A stretch of DNA of 53,700 nt from a virus, in the IMG/VR virus record IMGVR_UViG_3300023178_000062, positions 1 to 53,700 of that record; one strand, written 5' to 3'. The translations under genes and the position numbers were made by a program. A model generated the notes under the pieces. That model was given only the letters and a program-made list of their open reading frames with translations, had not been told where the DNA came from and did no database searches. Shown in pieces: positions 9,801 to 17,500 of this stretch (position 1 is the stretch's first letter; the number at the start of each line of letters is the position of its first letter).

Positions 9801-11808
9801 CGTTTTGACATGGGATGGTGTAGTAGTAGGATTACAAATTGAAAATCCTGGTTATGGGTATACTTCACCTCCAACTGCGATTGTAACTAGAGGTTATGAT
9901 ATTATCAAAACTCAAAGAAATATTCAAACATCTCTTTCTAGAAATGTCAATATTTCACTGTTCCCATCACCTCTAATTATTGGAACTCAAGCACAAATTG
10001 TTGTACCTAATCTTACTGAAACTGGTGCATTTATTCCTGTTGGATTTGCAGACCCAATTGATGAATTTATCATTAATAAGTTCCTTGAAGCGGAGGTTGT
10101 ATCGGCACAGATTCCTACAGGATTAACACAGGAAATACTAAGAACTTCTGGTGCAAACTTTAATTCTACAATTTCCTTGGTTCCTTCAGTGGAAGTTGGT
10201 GAAAGATTGTTTATCAAACCACAGGAATCTTCCGCTCCTGTTGGTGCATCAACTGCTACATCCGGTACTGTATTAATTCTAAGCGAATCTAGAGTTGGTG
10301 CTGGAGATACATTAATTACTCCAGAAAGTCTCAATCAACTTGCTGCTCTTGTCAATATTCAATTCAACCTTGGAGATACAACTTTATTTGTTACATCCAC
10401 AGATGGATTCCCTGATAGTGGACTTCTCATTGTTGGAACTGAAGTTTTAACATATTCAAGCAAGTTACCAGATAGATTCTTTATTGATCTAAGAGGTGCT
10501 GAAGGAACCATAGAAGCAGTACACCCTATTGGTGAAGTTGTTAGGGTATACCTGAACTTCATTAATGGTAATGGTCCACCGGAACAAGAAATTGAGGCGT
10601 TTAATGAAGATGATAATGCTGGACCAATTAGCGGTACAACAGACATCATCCTCAGATTTGATACAGATTTAGATGTCACTTCTATTGATGGATTTGTTGA
10701 CACAGTTTCACCTCTAGAAAGAGCAGGTAGAACTGTTGAGTCACTAACCACAGATACGCTTGAACCAATTGCCTCAACTGATGTTACCAAGCGTCTAAGA
10801 TCTACTACTGTAGAATTTATTGATGTACCCGAAATTACCAGTGATGTAACATTAATTAATGAGTATGATGCACAAATTTACGACTTAGTAACCGCATCAC
10901 AAATTGATAGTATCGTTGAACCAGATAGTAATTTGGTATCACTTTCTGATGTAAATTATGATATCAGTATTAATCTAAACACAATCTCAGTTTCTCCTGT
11001 ACCATCCGGATTTACGGACAATACAATTATTGCTGAAATTCCACCAACTCCTGAAGATGTGACAATTCTTGATGTCACTCTACTAGAAACTACCGTTGAT
11101 GAATTAATAATTGGATTCGAATTCGACTCAGTTGCTACTGAACTGTCACCAACAGAAGGCGAATTAATTATTCTAGGCGAATCTTCAGCTAGCGTACCTC
11201 TGCTAACCTCGACATCTACAAGTGAGTTTATATCAATAATTGAAGAAGTACCAATTCCTGAGGATGTATCATATATCTTTATTGGTGAAAATGTAACTGT
11301 ATCCGAACAGATTACATTACAACCTAGAGATGTAGCGGCAACTTATCCAACAATAAGTTCCGTTGAAGAGATTGAATCTGATGTACAAACTCTAACAACT
11401 GCACCCGGCATTAACTATGTATCTATAAGTAAGGTTGAGGAAAATGATACTGAAGAATCTGAAATTATTATTCCTGTTGAGACTATTGATACCGGAGACA
11501 CATTAGTTTCTGTTTCTGTATCTAACTTCGTATCTGAAGCAATAGTTATTGTTTCCCCACAACTTGAATTTGCTGGTTCTCAATTAGGACGTACCCAAGA
11601 ATTACGCAAGCAACCTGAAGACATTATTGCTGTTTATCCTGCAATAATTACTGAAGAAGAGATTATCTCAGAATACGATGCTGCGGAGCATAAGGTTATC
11701 ACACCATCTGGACCTCAGACGGTTGATATAGATAGTGTTGTTGATACTGGTGCCATTGACGTGTTTAATGAAACTATTAATCCATCTAATATTGGTATAA
11801 ATCCATGA
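844..11808 (+). CDS. gp7: Giant gp7-like baseplate wedge protein (3654 aa)
   Basis: The gene sits in the gene 7 position between gp6 and gp8. Residues about 14-58 (LPEF...FLEKYYE pattern) and 184-208 (FYKAKGSEKSIKFIF) resemble the C-terminal third of T4 gp7 (FEAF.EAYI.YLS and DFYSTKGIEASYKFLF). Residues about 1825-1847 (WRDLIKDVVHPAGFQLFGE) resemble the later T4 gp7 stretch WKSDVIRFVHPVGFGF. T4 gp7 is 1032 aa, so this protein is about 3.5 times larger. The extra mass includes GxGY repeats (near 541, 613, 657, 1226, 1570, 1610, 1649, 1686, 2999), a YHYH-like domain (about 750-850), two CxRDxG/GGN helical modules (about 2041-2140 and 2283-2380), INGxxQxP modules, RGxxGT modules and a very acidic tail from about 3230. 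No enzyme active site was identified. The gp7 assignment rests on recalled family sequences and synteny; the role of the added regions is unknown. Confidence 0.78.
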   Translation: MAIRLSNLVKRQLPEFISTQYSTFASFLEKYYEGLEVHGQPLDILSNITSYYDINYYQKNLLERGSKLTQSVNLTDTEFELEDATGFPDEYGYFKVGSEICFYTKKEGNTLTGVYRGVSGTTKLGDLYKKSKYEASNPENHSAGDTVQNISNLFLFAIVKSFESQYLGSIPKNLLSDDVDKRTLIKNITSFYKAKGSEKSIKFIFNSLVDSNPANTAEIKKPSEQTMKLSTSDWTNNYEIYVKIISGNPDNLISQQLVQTEPSYASAFIDVVEIVDSSKSLYKLTVDKQLLNSEFDIFSYTELVNPITTNDTTNFVVEVVSTKGWKTTDKYFYINNEEFLIINRNINQFTVARRSGTGSYPAGTKLYISKPLEINGVKLQVTGSVYNISPKSKVPYSSVGDPILEFNSSISSRETTVFDVSNGEYRWIPNVNRQKPSAVTASAAVQANLANINTNVSAIFEDETYFYVCSSGYPSFDILGPTDPSGLEDNKYLKLIRKNPVSNTDVYEIGRNDIAIFLDGTIAYSKISENFVNYGQVEKVNILSKGSGYKVPPVVLVNNSPTKAKAILSGDVVSDVEVITEQIYRKTPHVEIISGRKGELQALVTAGRITDIIVTNPGEYYTSPPRILITDKEGRGRFAEYRARISSTGKIIGVDKINEGRNYTAANVVVDVIPAGAGASVTFEIKKWYKNRYTESTNLDDNHGTVINKKFFVDKTLGKTYAILANPKKLRFALGDNINSLYQETVTGHSKIIGYAYDGNPIYGPYGYTDPLDATSAITRLRSGYTENTSRPDGPPVSVYPLGTFDEDFTWSPNINTGKTYLDINNGRYCVTPEYPQGVYAYFLSIDASGNPVYPYILGKNYYSIPVDSNYNSPITQDQVPRTAKILDFTDVIKNGQNFSAVVSSVNSGFVNGFFVDSTVREHNPGNKVFIENPKSGGSGLLASVGTVSNSNVDYLRAKESVCKLRSLTECYLFKDYIFRQQNTGFEGNIVGDVLFDSTIILEDITGNFTNDKFDLIDPNTNTPVKIISLLLNDSATFTANSTIELTDGELNPDSVKASGVILESTSRQNTLRVLVQFGDFDLGIDNNDLSLQSSTLADDVGVGIFSTRSLSENITISIFDYNFAILKTSENHNLSIGDIIDVSINPEDSVTEKTYYVRKKLFQEVQLRDRRLVASLEDTGIGRLSILAGGLYSAPGTYSANLGNASVNVVITNYGTYNSVSEIIVTDKGSNFKEDEVLTLDNLVGVTQNRPAIFRVDHAGLGPDEDIFKLTSVEYLSVDDFLTIDDEIVKVVSIDSAERLVGIERGQQGTVAAKHFNTAIVNFSNPIYRFTPGQYLDQIGTSSTDPTVYSYNPETNLLILQYEYGVDITQTPNISISSFFSDSSNPEKNVSIQSVGEKTFKLEFSEDDENNFVINPNINIQLYYKYIFDTSHPSMVDTYLDFSPSLNYNLITLEKLVGDDEPGSELPNSFVSLKFGFGLNTPDNTFTDTQALRFTNYYYFIVASGVDTDNSRVSVELDPLVGTKVIDFTTDDKFTYSIANQPQENGSGDISYITSSETSIGEIKSIKVENSGSEYTEIPTILGIRVPEFQEAKFNVTLDKFGNVTSVSITDAGTNYTNPAIITESDEGTPGIYRPSVVDGKIISLNILEPGTGYSKVPTLRAIETAHKIYATSENIGLPKSVIINNPGSNYSKDTTTLPKFTSTLVVLLSNVSEGRFPAGKKVRQFGPGGIPFFEGTVVTTVKKNSNIVKFKNIVGELDKTIELEGASIIAILSTDYETEFKSFFDKKGFFNSEKGIISATDSKITDSYYYQDYSYVIRSYTPIDIWRDLIKDVVHPAGFQLFGEVVVENEVKAVAPPAEQPIIPFLAQINVTVEDGFSESRVIQLTEVVSSFGDINITKGVGRLALDEENLSSTNIYDISLSPEFDGYIDGDTGLTFGTRTFTMRDAETNALIEPYNENALIISINGIVQEPKVAFTVDGSEITFATAPLGPRVSEGQSLEPANFIGRLFEFVDTDISESSFKKAKNIFQRSGIWLDSANQIRFNRNFIVEETFGYITAKYPATEFDTGKCKRDIGLIIDAFEHDLRFGGNLSTVTAGNSYYNAAQELDFINNELEETRDAYLYAAKLCAAAIRNWDVVFIDDPATADPIFEVIVTANSDLITVPSTFGIVEGMYLSSGSQFPLDTRVIEIIDETNIRVSNNAFADISDTSSFIFEIPSSTIEELPGTSGEIEFEYNGIQINTDAELIIDDGTTVSITAAIARLRQVRFSLSKINTGTFVDAANLIKVNRSYIIDETISYVNSTFPGFVNPSEIKCRRDTGYLIDAVVYHLQYGGNNRIIDYAEKYYLANKLNYINDELTETVAAFTYAVDLMQQAILDPGAPFETTPYAVAPDESFGVQCAEVQSAIESYKDSYIFILENGPNLIQRDFGNQQRSGEYTTLKTYSNYDLIDDVELQLSTEIDGVVFGAECAEVISAVYTLHQSLDTILTTGAGTVESSRPDYIDGENTLFELYKDNGDIFKTTVGEDLLVFINGILQKPPAYKIIRSENPNLTDLIEFSVAPKWDQSDAQLRLGEGLSIETFHAYSIGSYERRRVDSNKIPIRKDLTIFNDFGAVTAVTDPRYYTVFVDGVQQRPSVDYTISGNRLVFKKRLNSYTSPDGITTIPNVDILSYQGGSDNNTFTAFYFERNGAYSALAILDLYYSADGENFYETVKNWDAPSRTHPIQIYNDDNSIGSVYDYEEIQDPYPGIRLKLAINNNPEINSEQPIIFRKRLENVPDLDFTVAITFDEDITFLGPDFYVFGNITVAEGTEIVVDDTATVVSAEIVFNFEEEDGQRLLRRTVSPWLFAKESGNKAWRGTHTSTAKILEGDKIRVNGENNFRTITSVPDIVKTNNYNTFTPNTFYGSIITSPSLERPSGSGLSITTVIDPVTGSITGLDYGEPDLIRLRLLGESIPQIGTGYQEGVYIDFIPVDGNGGGGFARVLTWDGVVVGLQIENPGYGYTSPPTAIVTRGYDIIKTQRNIQTSLSRNVNISLFPSPLIIGTQAQIVVPNLTETGAFIPVGFADPIDEFIINKFLEAEVVSAQIPTGLTQEILRTSGANFNSTISLVPSVEVGERLFIKPQESSAPVGASTATSGTVLILSESRVGAGDTLITPESLNQLAALVNIQFNLGDTTLFVTSTDGFPDSGLLIVGTEVLTYSSKLPDRFFIDLRGAEGTIEAVHPIGEVVRVYLNFINGNGPPEQEIEAFNEDDNAGPISGTTDIILRFDTDLDVTSIDGFVDTVSPLERAGRTVESLTTDTLEPIASTDVTKRLRSTTVEFIDVPEITSDVTLINEYDAQIYDLVTASQIDSIVEPDSNLVSLSDVNYDISINLNTISVSPVPSGFTDNTIIAEIPPTPEDVTILDVTLLETTVDELIIGFEFDSVATELSPTEGELIILGESSASVPLLTSTSTSEFISIIEEVPIPEDVSYIFIGENVTVSEQITLQPRDVAATYPTISSVEEIESDVQTLTTAPGINYVSISKVEENDTEESEIIIPVETIDTGDTLVSVSVSNFVSEAIVIVSPQLEFAGSQLGRTQELRKQPEDIIAVYPAIITEEEIISEYDAAEHKVITPSGPQTVDIDSVVDTGAIDVFNETINPSNIGINP

Positions 11809-12416
11809 CATCTATAAATTTTTCTGCTCCTATAGAAGTTGAATTGAATTCTGGGTTAACGACCACAGTTAATAACTTGTTATATCAAACAAGAACACTT
11901 AATAAATTTTTTAACAATTATATTACTAGTGTTAGTGTTGGTTATTTTGAAACTTATGATAGAAATGCTTTATGCGAGGCAGGAACTATAAATTATCAAA
12001 TGGTGTCTGATGTGAATGGAGATGCTAATCCTCCTTTGGTTGGCATCTCATCCACATCTATTTTTGACCAAGACCCGTTAATTACACTTGAAACATATTT
12101 TGATAGGCCATATTCCACATATACCACACAAAACAAAAGAACTGGAGGTCCTGGCATTCCATCTATAAATTTATCGGGAGCACAATTTGATAGATTTCAG
12201 AATGCAAATACAGAATTAGTGGTTTTATCTACAGCAACAGCACCAAATCCACTAGGAAATTTTCCACCTGCAGGAAGATTACAACTAAATAAAGAAGTAT
12301 TATCTTATACTGGAATAACTGCGGGCGACACATTTACTGGTGTTACCAGAGATATCGATGGTACTGGTCCCTATACCCATACATCCGGAGATTATCTTCG
12401 TAGTATAACCATCTAA
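11805..12416 (+). CDS. Virion structural protein between gp7 and gp8 (203 aa)
   Basis: The ATG overlaps the stop of the giant upstream gene (ATGA at 11805-11808), suggesting translational coupling and a shared role. No named family was recognised. The N-terminal half is Asn/Thr-rich with no signal peptide or membrane segment. The last 50 residues (about 155-203) carry a LQLNKEVLSYTG ... FTGVTRD ... GT ... HTSGDYL pattern, the same module that occurs three times in the upstream giant protein. It probably sits on the baseplate or tail with gp7 and gp8; that is inferred from position and the shared module. A late promoter lies just downstream, so it is likely the last gene of its transcription block. 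Confidence 0.8.
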   Translation: MTSINFSAPIEVELNSGLTTTVNNLLYQTRTLNKFFNNYITSVSVGYFETYDRNALCEAGTINYQMVSDVNGDANPPLVGISSTSIFDQDPLITLETYFDRPYSTYTTQNKRTGGPGIPSINLSGAQFDRFQNANTELVVLSTATAPNPLGNFPPAGRLQLNKEVLSYTGITAGDTFTGVTRDIDGTGPYTHTSGDYLRSITI

Positions 12417-12427
12417 TCCAAAAGTAT

Positions 12428-12435
12428 TATAAATA
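12428..12435 (+). promoter_or_regulatory. T4-type late promoter TATAAATA upstream of gp8
   Basis: A perfect TATAAATA octamer lies in the 56-bp gap before gp8. T4-like phages read such motifs with the gp55 late sigma factor, and marine cyanomyoviruses use the relaxed form NATAAATA. Transcription would begin a few bases downstream, giving a leader of about 30 nt that contains the strong ribosome site GAGAGGA at 12464-12470. Confidence 0.8.
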
Positions 12436-12472
12436 AAACAAGAAAACAGACCTGTTATTTTAAGAGAGGATC

Positions 12473-14512
12473 ATGAGCGCACTTATCACAGACAAGTTTA
12501 GAGTATATAATGCCAAGCAATTCTTGGAATCGTTTGATGAAGCGGTTGGAACTGAGCACTTCTTCTTCGTCGGTCGCTCAAAGGACTGGGCTTCGGTCGT
12601 AGAATTTTACGGACTCAGTGGTACGGGACCAAATTTGGACGGAACCACACAAATCACTATCGACCAAGGCGGGACGCCGGTAACAGCGACCATCGTTGGT
12701 GGTTTGGAGGGAGCATGGATTGTTACAGGTCTGGATCCAGCTCTCCTCACAACTCTAGCATTCGGTCAAACTATTGACTGGACCGTTCCTGGAGTAGGGT
12801 CTGCACAAGTATTAAAAGTAAGACCAGCAACTGAGGACACTCCTCTCCGTCCCCTAGACAACCTAATCGAAAAATACGATTACTACAGAGAAATTATTGC
12901 TGCCAAGAGAATTTTCAACCAAACAATTGGTGATGGTTCAGCAACTCTTGCTCCAGACGGTAGCTATGTTTCTGCTGTTATCAATCGTCTAGACTACGGT
13001 ATCAATTCTGACTTTACTGACAGAACGGACCCATATGATATGTGGCGTCCTAACTATGCTGCTGACCCAACATTTACCAGACTTTCACAAGGTGCAACCG
13101 GAGAAGCAGGTGTTGCAAACCTTGAGATGATTACTAGAAATAGTCAGTATGAAGTATTCATGTGCATCGATAACAAACCTGATGCAACTGGTCTTGGTAC
13201 TGTTCCTGACCTTCCTGTAACTAACGGACCTCGCTTTGCAGGCGTAGCACCAGTAGCAAATCCTGATACAGCAGGATATCATGCAGCATCTGGTATTTTC
13301 AGAACAAATAGTGGTCAGAGATGGAAGTATCTATATACACTATCCACAACTGATGTTCTAAGATTCCAGTCACAAAGATTTATCCCACTTCGTCCTTTTG
13401 CTGGTGTATCTATTGTTGGACCAGAAGTTGTAACCATTCTTGATGGTGGTTCCGGTTGGGCAGATGGAGTTTACTATACTCCTATTAATGGTGATGGACA
13501 AGTAGATAACTCCAACTTTAAGATTTGTAGATTTGAAGTTACCGGTGGTACTGGTGTAATTTCCGATGCTAGAGTTCTTCTAGGTACTGATACAACACAA
13601 GATGAAACCAATGGTGTAGCAGCATCAACAGCGTATACCTATGCGACAGTTAATCTTGCAGATCAAGGAGTTACTGGTACTGAAAACAGATTCAAAACTG
13701 GTGTATTCACCAGTGCTGATCTGACTGCAGCTGCAACAGTTCCTCCAGCAACACCAGGTGCTCTAGAAGTTGTCATTCCTCCTCAGGGTGGTTATGGTAG
13801 CACTGATGGTCCTACATTCCAAGAGCAACTAAATGCTAAGCGTGTAATGTGTAACATTCGCCTAACATTTGGTGAGGGTGGAGGAGACTTCCCTGTAACT
13901 AACGACTTCAGAAGAATTGGTCTCCTAAGAGATCCTAAAGAGTACAATGGTTCTGGTGGTACAGAAATCACAGGTGCAACTCCAGAAACAGTTAGAAACA
14001 CTTTTGCAGTCAGTTTTGGTGCAGGCACTAGCTATATTGCTAACTTTGTTCCTGATGAAGAGATTGAACAAACTCAAGGAACTGCTGGTGGAGCAGCTCC
14101 AGTCGCTAAAGGAACCGTAGTTGAGTGGTTACCAAATGACCCCAACAACGTATCTCTTGGTGGAAAACTAAGATATTACCAAGATCCTATTCTGCACAGA
14201 GATGAAAATGGTACTGTTAATCCCTTTGTTCCATCAGGCGGAGACGGCGGTGATGTAACTACAGGTGGAGATATTATTGGATCAGTTTCAGGTTCACACC
14301 CCACCACAGATGTTCTAACAACTGCAACCAATGCTTATGGTAGTGGAAACCTACCCGCTGCTCATGACGTTGATGGTGCTACAGTTACTGCTGATATTTT
14401 ATATCCAGAACTAGAACCATATACAGGTGAAATCATCTATGTAGAAAACAGAAGACTAATCACCCGTGCAGAAGACCAAATTGAAGATATTAAACTAGTT
14501 ATTGAGTTCTGA
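12473..14512 (+). CDS. gp8: Baseplate wedge subunit gp8 (679 aa, enlarged)
   Basis: Both ends match T4 gp8. The N-terminus has TDKFRVYNAKQFLESF and FVGRSKDW, like TSKFRTEKMLNFYNSI and TFGRSEPW in T4. The C-terminus has TGEIIYVENRRLITRAEDQ followed by IEDIKLVIEF, like SGEMIYMENRPPIIMAMDQ in T4. In between, DMW, FMCIDNKPD and WKYLYTLS parallel T4 DMW, YRCLDVPD and WEYLFEIP. T4 gp8 is 334 aa, so this copy is about twice as long; the extra sequence includes a GGSGWADG repeat near residue 325 of the kind found in the neighbouring giant proteins. gp8 dimers brace the baseplate wedge onto gp7 and gp10 in T4. The start is supported by the GAGAGGA ribosome site 3 bases upstream and by its own late promoter. 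Confidence 0.93.
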   Translation: MSALITDKFRVYNAKQFLESFDEAVGTEHFFFVGRSKDWASVVEFYGLSGTGPNLDGTTQITIDQGGTPVTATIVGGLEGAWIVTGLDPALLTTLAFGQTIDWTVPGVGSAQVLKVRPATEDTPLRPLDNLIEKYDYYREIIAAKRIFNQTIGDGSATLAPDGSYVSAVINRLDYGINSDFTDRTDPYDMWRPNYAADPTFTRLSQGATGEAGVANLEMITRNSQYEVFMCIDNKPDATGLGTVPDLPVTNGPRFAGVAPVANPDTAGYHAASGIFRTNSGQRWKYLYTLSTTDVLRFQSQRFIPLRPFAGVSIVGPEVVTILDGGSGWADGVYYTPINGDGQVDNSNFKICRFEVTGGTGVISDARVLLGTDTTQDETNGVAASTAYTYATVNLADQGVTGTENRFKTGVFTSADLTAAATVPPATPGALEVVIPPQGGYGSTDGPTFQEQLNAKRVMCNIRLTFGEGGGDFPVTNDFRRIGLLRDPKEYNGSGGTEITGATPETVRNTFAVSFGAGTSYIANFVPDEEIEQTQGTAGGAAPVAKGTVVEWLPNDPNNVSLGGKLRYYQDPILHRDENGTVNPFVPSGGDGGDVTTGGDIIGSVSGSHPTTDVLTTATNAYGSGNLPAAHDVDGATVTADILYPELEPYTGEIIYVENRRLITRAEDQIEDIKLVIEF

Positions 14513-14530
14513 TTAACTCAATATCTTGAC

Positions 14531-14538
14531 TATAAATA
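14531..14538 (+). promoter_or_regulatory. T4-type late promoter CTATAAATA upstream of the DUF4815-type gene
   Basis: A perfect TATAAATA preceded by C sits in the short gap after gp8 and about 33 bases before the next ATG. It matches the cyanophage late consensus. It probably drives the block beginning with the 2534-aa structural gene. Confidence 0.8.
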
Positions 14539-14571
14539 AGGTTAGGAAACTTAGGTGCATAAAAATTTAAT

Positions 14572-17500
14572 ATGGCACAGAATACTAACCTTAATGTATC
14601 CCCATATTATGACGACTTTAATAGGGATAAAGACTTCTACCGTGTTCTGTTCAGGCCGGGATACTCTGTTCAAAGTAGAGAATTAACTACTTTACAGAGT
14701 ATCCTACAAGAGCAGATAGAGAGGTATGGTAATTATCAATTTAAGCAGGGGGAACTAGTAACTCCTGGAGAGGTTGGTTTAAATACTAAATTAAATTACG
14801 TTAAGTTATCTTCAGTTTCTGAAGTTGCTATTAACGAAGGTGGAGAAATTGTATATAGAAAATATGATATCTCCGGTTTGGTTGGTGGCACTTTAGTAGG
14901 TGTCACGTCTGGAGTCCAAGCAACAGTATTGGCAGTAAAGACAGAGACCACAAGTAATTCAGATACACTTTTTGTTTCCTATATTTCAAGCGGAGATTCT
15001 ACTACAGAACCAACCTTTAGACAAGGTGAGTTGCTAGAAGTTGTAGATGGCGTAAATACTCCAGTTTTAACTGTTGGCACTGATGGTGCAGTGCTACCTA
15101 ATTTTATTTCAATTACTGATGTAGAAACTGAGATTACAGAAACTGTATTCAGTCCTGCCCTTGGATTAGCAGCTGCAGTTGATATTCAAGAAGGAATCTA
15201 TTTTGTAAATGGATTTTTTGTAAGAAATTCTTCTCAACTTTTAATTGTTGATCCGTATAATAATAAACCATCAGCAAAAGTTGCATTTAACATTACTGAA
15301 AATATTATTACCCCAGAATTTGATGAGTCATTATATGATAATTCTAGAGGTTCTTCTAATTTTTCTGCTCCTGGTTCACACAGACTACAGATTGAATTAG
15401 TTGCTCAGTCATATGGATATAATGAGATACTAGACAAAAATAGTATCGAACTTATTACAATTAAGAATGGTTCTGTTCTTAAAAAAATTAAACAGAAAGA
15501 ATATAATGTTTTAGAAGAAACTCTAGCAAGAAGAACATTTGATGAATCTGGTGATTATGTTGTAGATAATTTTACATTTGATGTAAGAGAATATGTACAG
15601 ACATCCGACAATACTGGATTATTTTCTGTAAATTCATCTACAGGTTTAGTTAATGGACTTCCACAATCTGAAGCAAAGCAAAAATTAATTGGTACTGTTG
15701 GTCCTGGTAAGGCATATGTAAAGGGTTATGAGATTATTAACAAAGAAACTAAGTATCTAACTCTAGACAAGGCAACAGATACAATTCAAAGAAATAACGT
15801 ACTATTAAAATATAATGGTGCGAGTTCATTTTATGTAACTAATGTATATGGAAGTGTTCCAGTAAACGCAGAAGGTGTAGAATTAGAATCATATCCATCA
15901 ATCTATTTGATGAATACATTTAATGATGGTGGAGTTGGTTTAAATGGATTAACTAATACTTTTAGAAATACAGATAATCATCGTGGAGAGTTGATGTCTG
16001 ATGGTCCACCAGACTCTGTAGGATTTGACTTAGATTTGGAACCAAGTGACATTGCGGTCAAGACTATATGGGTAGAACGTAGTACTCAGATACTACCATC
16101 TTATGTCGAGACTTTCTTACCAGCGCCAGGAGACCTCCTGTGGGTCATTAGAAACTATGATGTACAAGAAGGGTCAGGAACTACAAGAACTGCCACTACA
16201 GAGCGTGTGAGAGTTGTCTCAACCGCATTGGTTAAGAATGAAAAAGTTGCTCCTGGTTCTGCTGTACGTTATGCTGAGATAACTATTGCTGGAAAGAGAG
16301 ATGTTGTTGATGCATTATTTAAAGATTTTGATTTGGGCGATCAACAATCGAGAAGAAGAGTTTTCTTATCATATGAGAATGCTTTTACAGTAAATGCTTT
16401 ACCAACAGAAGATGAGCAGGGAAATCCAATTGTTCCACCATTAACAAGAGAAAACTACTATTGGGGAACTATTGTAGATTATACTGATGCAGTTTCTCCT
16501 GTAATTGGTTTATGTAAACCATCCAATTTTATCTTAGAAAAATATGGAGATGGTTTTAATCCTATTAAAGATAAGATAGCATCCAAAGGAATTAGGGATG
16601 AGCAGGAAGAGTATAACAGTATCTTCAAATTTGGTTATTTTGCACCTCAATTTTTTACAAGACTCAAGTTAACTGAATTTATCACTGATGGATTTAGACC
16701 AGGAAAATATGTTAATGGTATTACAAGTGGTGCATATGGAGTTGTTGAAGGAACCACTGGCGGTGTATATTCTTCCACAGATGTTTTACATTTAAAAGTA
16801 CAATCAGGAAAATTTGTTGAGGGAGAAACTCTGGTTGATGAAGATGGAAATTTATTGAAAGTTGCTACTAGTAATACAATTTCTCACTTTGTAATTCATA
16901 ATCAAGGAACATCATATAACAGTTCATCCGTTGCTATTATAGATGGACAGGTTTATGATAGATCTAAAATTGCAATTAATAGAGTTGACGATGGTGTTCA
17001 ACTTGCAACAATTTCTATTGAAGATGATGTTGTAAGAGATATTAAATATGTTAATCCTCCAACGATAAGAATTACTGAAGGAACCGGAGCTATTGTTACA
17101 GCTGTTTTATTCCAAGAAACTGTAAAAACTTATACTCCACAAGATGTAAAATCTTTCTATGGTTCTTACGGTTCCGGTTCACAGGGACAAAATATTTTTA
17201 CCGCTGATGTTGTTTCTGATAATGCAAATTATGCCACATTTACAAAAATTTCAGATTCAACATTTAGTGGTGAGAAAGGATTAAATTACCTTTCAGTAAA
17301 TTCTTTATCAACAAATTTATCGCAAATTTTAAAGCAAACTGATATTGTTCAGTATGTTGATGACTTAGGTAACGTTACGAGAGCTATTGTTTTATACTCC
17401 ACTGCTTCTACAGGAACTCAGAAAGCAAGAGTGTACTTAGACTCCGTTCTTAGAGAAAATGTTTCTAGTAGTATATTAAACAAAATTTCTACCAAAGTTG

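Noticed and set aside
10359-10790. Minus-strand frame of 143 codons inside the gp7-like gene
   Set aside because: Low-complexity shadow of the real gene, with no family similarity and no regulatory signals.
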